From NCBI RefSeq assembly GCF_009873495.1, contig NZ_CP046703.1, forward strand, positions 2,418,001 through 2,482,000: a stretch of 64,000 nucleotides of DNA, read 5' to 3'. Made by a program: the position numbers and the translations under genes. Source of the DNA: Nostoc sp. ATCC 53789. Lineage in GTDB: Bacteria > Cyanobacteriota > Cyanobacteriia > Cyanobacteriales > Nostocaceae. Position 1 is the stretch's first letter. Each line of letters begins with the position of its first letter. Positions 59,629 to 64,000 of this stretch are shown piece by piece. The notes under the pieces were generated by a model. It searched no databases, had not been told where the DNA came from, and worked only from the letters and a program-made list of their open reading frames with translations.

Positions 59629-60963
59629 CTATCCCACAAGGAGATTTTCTTCAGGATAGTGAATTCTACTAGGGCGTGGATCTCCAAGTATCGCGGACAT
59701 CAGTAGTAAAACACCTACTCGTCCAATGTACATAGTCATAATGAGGATGAGCTTTGCTGTTATAGAGATACTTCCTGTAATACCTGTTGAAAGCCCCACG
59801 GTGGCGAAGGCTGATACCACTTCAAACAAAATTTGAATAAAATCCAACGTTGGATCTGTAAGGCTTATTAAGACAGTAGCTAAAATCACGGTTGCTACTG
59901 AAGCTACCAACACACCCACGGCTTTCAAAATTAAAGATATTGCTATCTTGCGATCGTATAATAAAACTTCTTCTTTACCCTGAAGAATCGTTTTGGTGCA
60001 ACTGGTCAAGACTCTGAGAGTTGTTGTTTTCATACCTCCTCCCGTACCACCTGGACTTGCACCAATAAACATGAGTGCAATCGTAATAAATAGACCGGCA
60101 TTGGTCATTTTGCCAATATCTATAGTGTTAAAGCCAGCAGTTCTAGGAGTAACTGATTGAAACCAAGCTAGTAATATCTGGTCACGAAAATTTAGAGAAC
60201 CAAATGTTTCTGGATTTCTGATCTCTATACAAAAGAATGCAATTACTCCTATTACTAACAATATAATAGTTGTACTAGTTGCAACTTTAAAATCTAGAGA
60301 AAATATTTGTTTATGATTTTTTTTGAAAAGGCAATCGCGCAACCAAAGGTACATTTCCAAAATTACCTGATAGCCAATTCCTCCAAAGATAATTAACATT
60401 GTGATAGTAAAGACTACTAAGAAAGATGATTGATACCCAATTAAGTTATCTTTAAATAAACTAAATCCAGCATTATTCCAAGCGTTAATACTATGAAAAA
60501 TTGCTAACCAAAGTCCTTTACTCCATCCATATTCAGGAACAAAAGCTGGTAGAAGTAAGAAGATACCTGTAATCTCAAAAATTAAAGTTGTAGCAATAAT
60601 TGAACGGATAACTTGGGCACTACCACTCATCCCTGGTCGATCTAAAGCTTGTTGAATTGCTATTTTTTGCCGCATATCAAACCTACGGCCAATGAGCAAA
60701 ATCAGAAATGTGGTAGTTGTCATGTAGCCCAACCCACCAATCTGAGCTAATAGTGCAATAAACAATTGACCCCAAAAGGAAAAATAAGTACCAGGATCAA
60801 CGACTGATAAACCTGTGACACAAACTGCGGATGTCGAGGTAAATAGTGCCACAATCAGGTTATTCCATGTACCATTGCTAGTCGAAAAAGGCATCATCAA
60901 CAGGATAGTACCGACAGCAATGACAGCCAAAAATCCCAAACAAATTGTCCGAGCAACAGTCAT
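59629..60963 (-). CDS. ktrB: Potassium uptake pore, TrkH/KtrB type
   Basis: The 444-residue protein is a K+/Na+-dependent uptake pore of the TrkH/KtrB superfamily, with about ten hydrophobic segments in four M1-P-M2 repeats. Pore-loop signatures with the selectivity-filter Gly are visible: FTSTSAVCVTGLSVVDPGTYFSFWGQ, FHSINAWNNAGFSLFKDN, FQSVTPRTAGFNTIDIG and EVVSAFATVGLSTGITG. ISP-type loops (IGGLGYM, GASPGGTGGGMKTTT) also fit the gating loop. It lies upstream of ktrA on the minus strand. The absence of a third component (KtrE in Synechocystis) next door is normal. Confidence 0.93.
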   Translation of the reverse strand: MTVARTICLGFLAVIAVGTILLMMPFSTSNGTWNNLIVALFTSTSAVCVTGLSVVDPGTYFSFWGQLFIALLAQIGGLGYMTTTTFLILLIGRRFDMRQKIAIQQALDRPGMSGSAQVIRSIIATTLIFEITGIFLLLPAFVPEYGWSKGLWLAIFHSINAWNNAGFSLFKDNLIGYQSSFLVVFTITMLIIFGGIGYQVILEMYLWLRDCLFKKNHKQIFSLDFKVATSTTIILLVIGVIAFFCIEIRNPETFGSLNFRDQILLAWFQSVTPRTAGFNTIDIGKMTNAGLFITIALMFIGASPGGTGGGMKTTTLRVLTSCTKTILQGKEEVLLYDRKIAISLILKAVGVLVASVATVILATVLISLTDPTLDFIQILFEVVSAFATVGLSTGITGSISITAKLILIMTMYIGRVGVLLLMSAILGDPRPSRIHYPEENLLVG

Positions 60964-61280
60964 AATTAATTCGTAATTCCTAATGGGCTTCTCTGCGAGA
61001 TGCTAAAAGCGAACGCCCTGCTACGCTAACGTAATTCGTAGTTAAGAACGTTAGATTTAACCTGGGTTTACGCCTTTTGGATATCGTATCTTTTTTGGAT
61101 AGTTGGTATAATTTTGAGCAAGAACAGTTTGTTCAGGTAAAACTGAGAAATTTTTCTAAAGAGGATTAATTCCGGTTTAGCTTTCTTAGAACAAAAATAC
61201 CCTTATTTAATTAAAAACTATACATGGTAGTCTACCAGTATGTTTTTTTGAATTCTACTTCGTCTCAATACTACTTTTTC
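60964..61280. other. Intergenic region between ktrB and the tocopherol methyltransferase
   Basis: The 317 bases between divergent genes contain one dispersed GAACGCCCTGCTACGCTAAC-type repeat (about 61010-61033) and AT-rich sequence. The frame of the methyltransferase extends upstream to an ATG at 61224, adding 19 residues; a similar hydrophobic extension occurs in some homologues, so the start is not fully certain. Confidence 0.5.
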
Positions 61281-62123
61281 ATGAGTGCAACACTTTATCA
61301 ACAAATTCAGCAATTTTACGATGCTTCATCTGGTCTGTGGGAACAGATATGGGGCGAACACATGCACCACGGCTATTACGGCGCTGATGGTACCCAGAAA
61401 AAAGACCGTCGTCAGGCTCAAATTGATTTAATCGAAGAATTGCTCAATTGGGCAAAGGTAGAAGCAGCAGAAAATATCCTAGATGTAGGTTGCGGCATCG
61501 GTGGTAGTTCTTTATACCTTTCGCAGAAGTTTAATGCTAAGGCTACAGGGATTACATTGAGTCCTGTACAAGCAGCGAGAGCAACGGAACGCGCCTCAGA
61601 AGCTAATCTGAGTCTGAGAACACAATTCCAAGTCGCAAATGCTCAAGCAATGCCCTTTGCTGACAATTCTTTTGACTTGGTTTGGTCGCTAGAAAGTGGC
61701 GAACACATGCCAGATAAAACCAAGTTTCTCCAGGAGTGTTATCGAGTATTGAAGCCTGGCGGCAAGTTAATTATGGTGACTTGGTGTCATCGACCAACTG
61801 ATGAGTCTCCACTAACGGCAGATGAGGAAAAGCATTTGCAGGATATTTATCGGGTGTATTGTTTGCCTTATGTGATTTCTTTGCCAGAGTATGAAGCGAT
61901 CGCACACCAGTTACCATTACATAATATTCGCACTGCTGATTGGTCAACTGCTGTCGCCCCTTTCTGGAATGTGGTAATTGATTCTGCATTCACTCCCCAA
62001 GCGCTTTGGGGTTTACTAAATGCTGGTTGGACTACCATCCAAGGGGCATTATCACTGGGATTAATGCGTCGCGGTTATGAGCGTGGGTTAATTCGGTTTG
62101 GCTTATTGTGCGGCAATAAGTAG
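61281..62123 (+). CDS. Gamma-tocopherol methyltransferase
   Basis: The 280-residue SAM-dependent enzyme methylates gamma- or delta-tocopherol to alpha- or beta-tocopherol, the final vitamin E step. The start MSATLYQQIQQFYDASSGLWEQIWGEHMHHGYYG and the blocks RRQAQIDLIEELLNWA, NILDVGCGIGGSSLYLS (SAM motif I), FDLVWSLESGEHMPDK and LMRRGYERGLIRFGLL match Synechocystis Slr0089 closely. Tocopherol protects thylakoid and plasma membranes from lipid peroxidation. I chose the ATG at 61281, but an in-frame ATG at 61224 would add 19 mostly hydrophobic residues, as also seen in Slr0089. Confidence 0.92.
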   Translation: MSATLYQQIQQFYDASSGLWEQIWGEHMHHGYYGADGTQKKDRRQAQIDLIEELLNWAKVEAAENILDVGCGIGGSSLYLSQKFNAKATGITLSPVQAARATERASEANLSLRTQFQVANAQAMPFADNSFDLVWSLESGEHMPDKTKFLQECYRVLKPGGKLIMVTWCHRPTDESPLTADEEKHLQDIYRVYCLPYVISLPEYEAIAHQLPLHNIRTADWSTAVAPFWNVVIDSAFTPQALWGLLNAGWTTIQGALSLGLMRRGYERGLIRFGLLCGNK

Positions 62124-62293
62124 AATTCCACTTCAGCAAAAAGATGTAATCTAGGAGCATTGACGTAGATGTTCCTAGTGATACATTATTATACTTAAAT
62201 ACAAGATTTGGAGCGATCGCAAAACTTGTAAATTCTAATGCAGATATCGGGGAAACCTTCTAAAATTAAGTTTCTTATTGTTAAATTGCTGAA

Positions 62294-63076
62294 ATGCCAC
62301 TCGAACTGCAAAACCTAACAGGCGGTTACACCACAGTCCCAATTGTTCAAGACATTAACCTCACTCTGCAAACAGGAGAATGGTTGAGTTTAGTTGGTGC
62401 TAATGGCTCAGGTAAATCTACTTTATTAAAATTGCTGAGTCGTATTCTCTCCCCACAGCATGGAACAGTTCTACTTGATGGCAAAGCAATTCATTCTCAA
62501 CCCCCAAATTTAGTTGCACAAAAACTCGCATTATTACCGCAACAACAAACCGTTCCCGTAGGCTTAACAGTGCGACAATTAGTAAGTTTAGGACGCACGC
62601 CACATCAATCTTGGTGGCAATGGGAATTAAACGCCCAAGATTGGGTTAAAGTAGAAGCTGCAATTAAAAAGACGCAACTAGAAAAATTGAGCGATCGCTT
62701 AGTTGAAGAACTTTCGGGTGGTGAAAGACAACGCGCTTTTTTAGCTTTAGCACTAGCGCAAGAACCAAAAGTTTTATTATTAGATGAACCGACAACTTTC
62801 TTAGATATCAACTATCAATTACAACTATTAGAACTACTGAAAAATCTGAATCAACAGCAAGAATTAACTATCGTTACCGTTCTACACGAACTAAACCTAG
62901 CAGCACGATATAGTTCTCGCATTGCTTTATTAAAACAAGGTCATCTTTGGGAAGTTGGCAAACCTGAAGAAGTTTTGACACCAAGTGCGATCGCCCAAGT
63001 ATTTGGTGTGGAATCTGTGATTATTCAGACACCTGTGGGTTTACAAGTTTGTGCAATTTCTGCTGTATCGTTATGA
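62294..63076 (+). CDS. ABC transporter ATPase of the siderophore/heme/cobalamin (FecE/FhuC) type
   Basis: The 260-residue protein is the ATP-binding subunit of a type-II importer for iron-siderophores, heme or B12. Walker A is VGANGSGKSTLLKLLSRILSP (about residues 37-57), the Q-loop is LALLPQQQTVP, the signature is VEELSGGERQRAFLALALA, Walker B is VLLLDEPTTFLDIN, and the H-loop His is in TVLHELNLAARYSSR. The RTPHQSWWQWELNAQDW stretch is typical of the FecE/FhuC branch. No permease or binding-protein gene is within the window; partners may lie elsewhere. The gene stands alone on the plus strand. Confidence 0.9.
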   Translation: MPLELQNLTGGYTTVPIVQDINLTLQTGEWLSLVGANGSGKSTLLKLLSRILSPQHGTVLLDGKAIHSQPPNLVAQKLALLPQQQTVPVGLTVRQLVSLGRTPHQSWWQWELNAQDWVKVEAAIKKTQLEKLSDRLVEELSGGERQRAFLALALAQEPKVLLLDEPTTFLDINYQLQLLELLKNLNQQQELTIVTVLHELNLAARYSSRIALLKQGHLWEVGKPEEVLTPSAIAQVFGVESVIIQTPVGLQVCAISAVSL

Positions 63077-63144
63077 GCCAATTACTTTTCTGATGCAAGC
63101 CAGTCAAATGTACCCTTGGGAAATGCCTTCTTTATCTGAAATAT

Positions 63145-63822
63145 TTATCGACGGATTAACTTATCAATAACTTTGTTATTGTCACCAATTGGTTGATCAA
63201 AATTGAAAGCTTTATTAACAATAACTTGCTTGGGTAATTGAGCGCCATTTTGGACATATATTCCTGGCAATACACTCAGTTTAAACTCTTTAATCTCTTT
63301 AACCTCTTTAGATTCATTTACCAGACTTACTTTAAGCTCATGAAGAACTCGCTGCTGTTCTTTGACAATTTGGGTTAGTTCGTTTAGTTGCTGAGTATGT
63401 AAGTCATCCAATTTTTCATGGAGAAGTTCAATATTTTGTCCAGCCCTTAAATTCACCTGATGGTCAATTTCGGAGTTTTTCCGATCAGTATCAGACTGGC
63501 GATTTTGACTCATCAAGACGATGGGTGCTGTGTAGGCTGAGGCAAATGAAAACACTAAATTAAGCATCATAAAAGGTGATTCATCCCAGTGGGGAACCCC
63601 AGGCATTAAGTTGATACCAACCCATCCGGCCAAAACAGTGCTTTGCCCAATGAGAAATCCCCAAGAACCCACTTGCGCTGCAAATTTATCAGCAAGGCGT
63701 TGTCCGCGAGTCAGTTCTTGAGTGGAAGTGTTTTGGACTGCTGGTTGTATCTCTACAACTTGAGGTTTTTGAACTACTTTGGCATCAACATTCTTAGACG
63801 ATACTTTTTTGAATAGATTCAT
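63145..63822 (-). CDS. DUF1003 family membrane protein
   Basis: The 225-residue protein starts MNLFKKVSSKNVDAKVVQ and contains GQRLADKFAAQVGSWGFLIGQSTVLAGWVGINLMPGVPHWDESPFMMLNLVFSFASAYTAPIVLMSQNRQSDTDR, which is the DUF1003 signature with two membrane helices. A coiled-coil-like region (HEKLDDLHTQQLNELTQIVKEQQRVLHELKVSL) follows. The longest frame reaches 63945, but the ATG at 63822 has AGAGG six bases upstream (63833-63829), so I use it. Function is unknown. It is convergent with the ABC ATPase gene, 68 bases apart. Confidence 0.88.
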   Translation of the reverse strand: MNLFKKVSSKNVDAKVVQKPQVVEIQPAVQNTSTQELTRGQRLADKFAAQVGSWGFLIGQSTVLAGWVGINLMPGVPHWDESPFMMLNLVFSFASAYTAPIVLMSQNRQSDTDRKNSEIDHQVNLRAGQNIELLHEKLDDLHTQQLNELTQIVKEQQRVLHELKVSLVNESKEVKEIKEFKLSVLPGIYVQNGAQLPKQVIVNKAFNFDQPIGDNNKVIDKLIRR

Positions 63823-63828
63823 GTTGCA

Positions 63829-63833
63829 CCTCT
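63829..63833 (-). promoter_or_regulatory. Shine-Dalgarno AGAGG deciding the DUF1003 start
   Basis: AGAGG read on the minus strand lies six bases before the ATG at 63822-63820, favouring it over the in-frame ATG 41 codons upstream. Confidence 0.6.
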
Positions 63834-64000
63834 TGGCGTTATTTCCGTCTGTGTTTATCCTGATGACTTTTAATCTACGCTGGTTAAACGATAGGAGTAA
63901 ATATTGTTTTTTCTCAAAATGATAGAAAAAAGTGATGGTAAGCAAAAAACTATCTTCAGATAGATCCCTAAAGCTGCGTCAGCAAAAATATTCATCTAAA

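Overview
The window comes from a filamentous, Nostoc-type cyanobacterium. The reasons are the very frequent HIP1 octamer (GCGATCGC), cyanobacterial genes (gamma-tocopherol methyltransferase, EGY-like M50 protease, DUF1818 and DUF2555 proteins, two pentapeptide-repeat proteins), and the dense load of short intergenic repeats, palindromes and MITE-like elements typical of Nostocales. I cannot name a species.

Layout. 1-12.8 kb is mostly core genome: a partial subtilase, a GH13 amylase, a fasciclin-domain protein, rpoZ, tRNA-Pro(GGG), an M50 protease, a spore-photoproduct-lyase homologue behind a RemA/DUF370-like protein, coaBC, a DUF2555 protein, an esterase and an RMD1/DUF155 protein. 12.8-18.6 kb is accessory: a frameshifted ISAzo13-type insertion sequence, a flavin-dependent monooxygenase gene broken by a 17-bp tandem duplication, an AtsK/TauD-like dioxygenase and an atypical SDR. 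Together these look like a decaying organosulfur-scavenging cluster. 18.9-24.3 kb carries an exported acetolactate decarboxylase, a VOC protein, a pentapeptide lipoprotein, a GNAT enzyme, a dihydroorotase-like protein lacking most metal ligands, and a tandem histidine phosphatase.

24.3-45.1 kb is the most unusual part. It holds an IS110-family transposase with a structured leader that could be a bridge RNA, nested MITEs, a Phd/PIN toxin-antitoxin pair, an NB-ARC/TPR STAND (NLR-like) protein split by a single in-frame TGA, a SWIM-protein/SNF2-ATPase pair, a large sensor kinase and an LRR-Roc-COR-TIR protein. The TPR array (126-bp period) and the LRR array (69-bp period) are nearly identical internally at DNA level, as in recently expanded immune-receptor repeats. 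I read this stretch as a putative defence/conflict island; that is inference.

45.5-64 kb returns to housekeeping: an FAD monooxygenase, an agmatinase-family enzyme, an internally duplicated orphan protein, pyrG, a cell-wall amidase, yraN, queA, a hexapeptide acyltransferase, a TPR protein, ktrB/ktrA potassium uptake, tocopherol methyltransferase, a siderophore-type ABC ATPase and a DUF1003 protein. Several genes (queA, the dihydroorotase-like gene, the amidase, the SDR) contain in-frame stretches that look like intergenic repeats inserted into coding sequence. Two 21-bp tandem arrays and at least five MITE-like elements, one with a clean 8-bp target duplication, show how active repeats are here.
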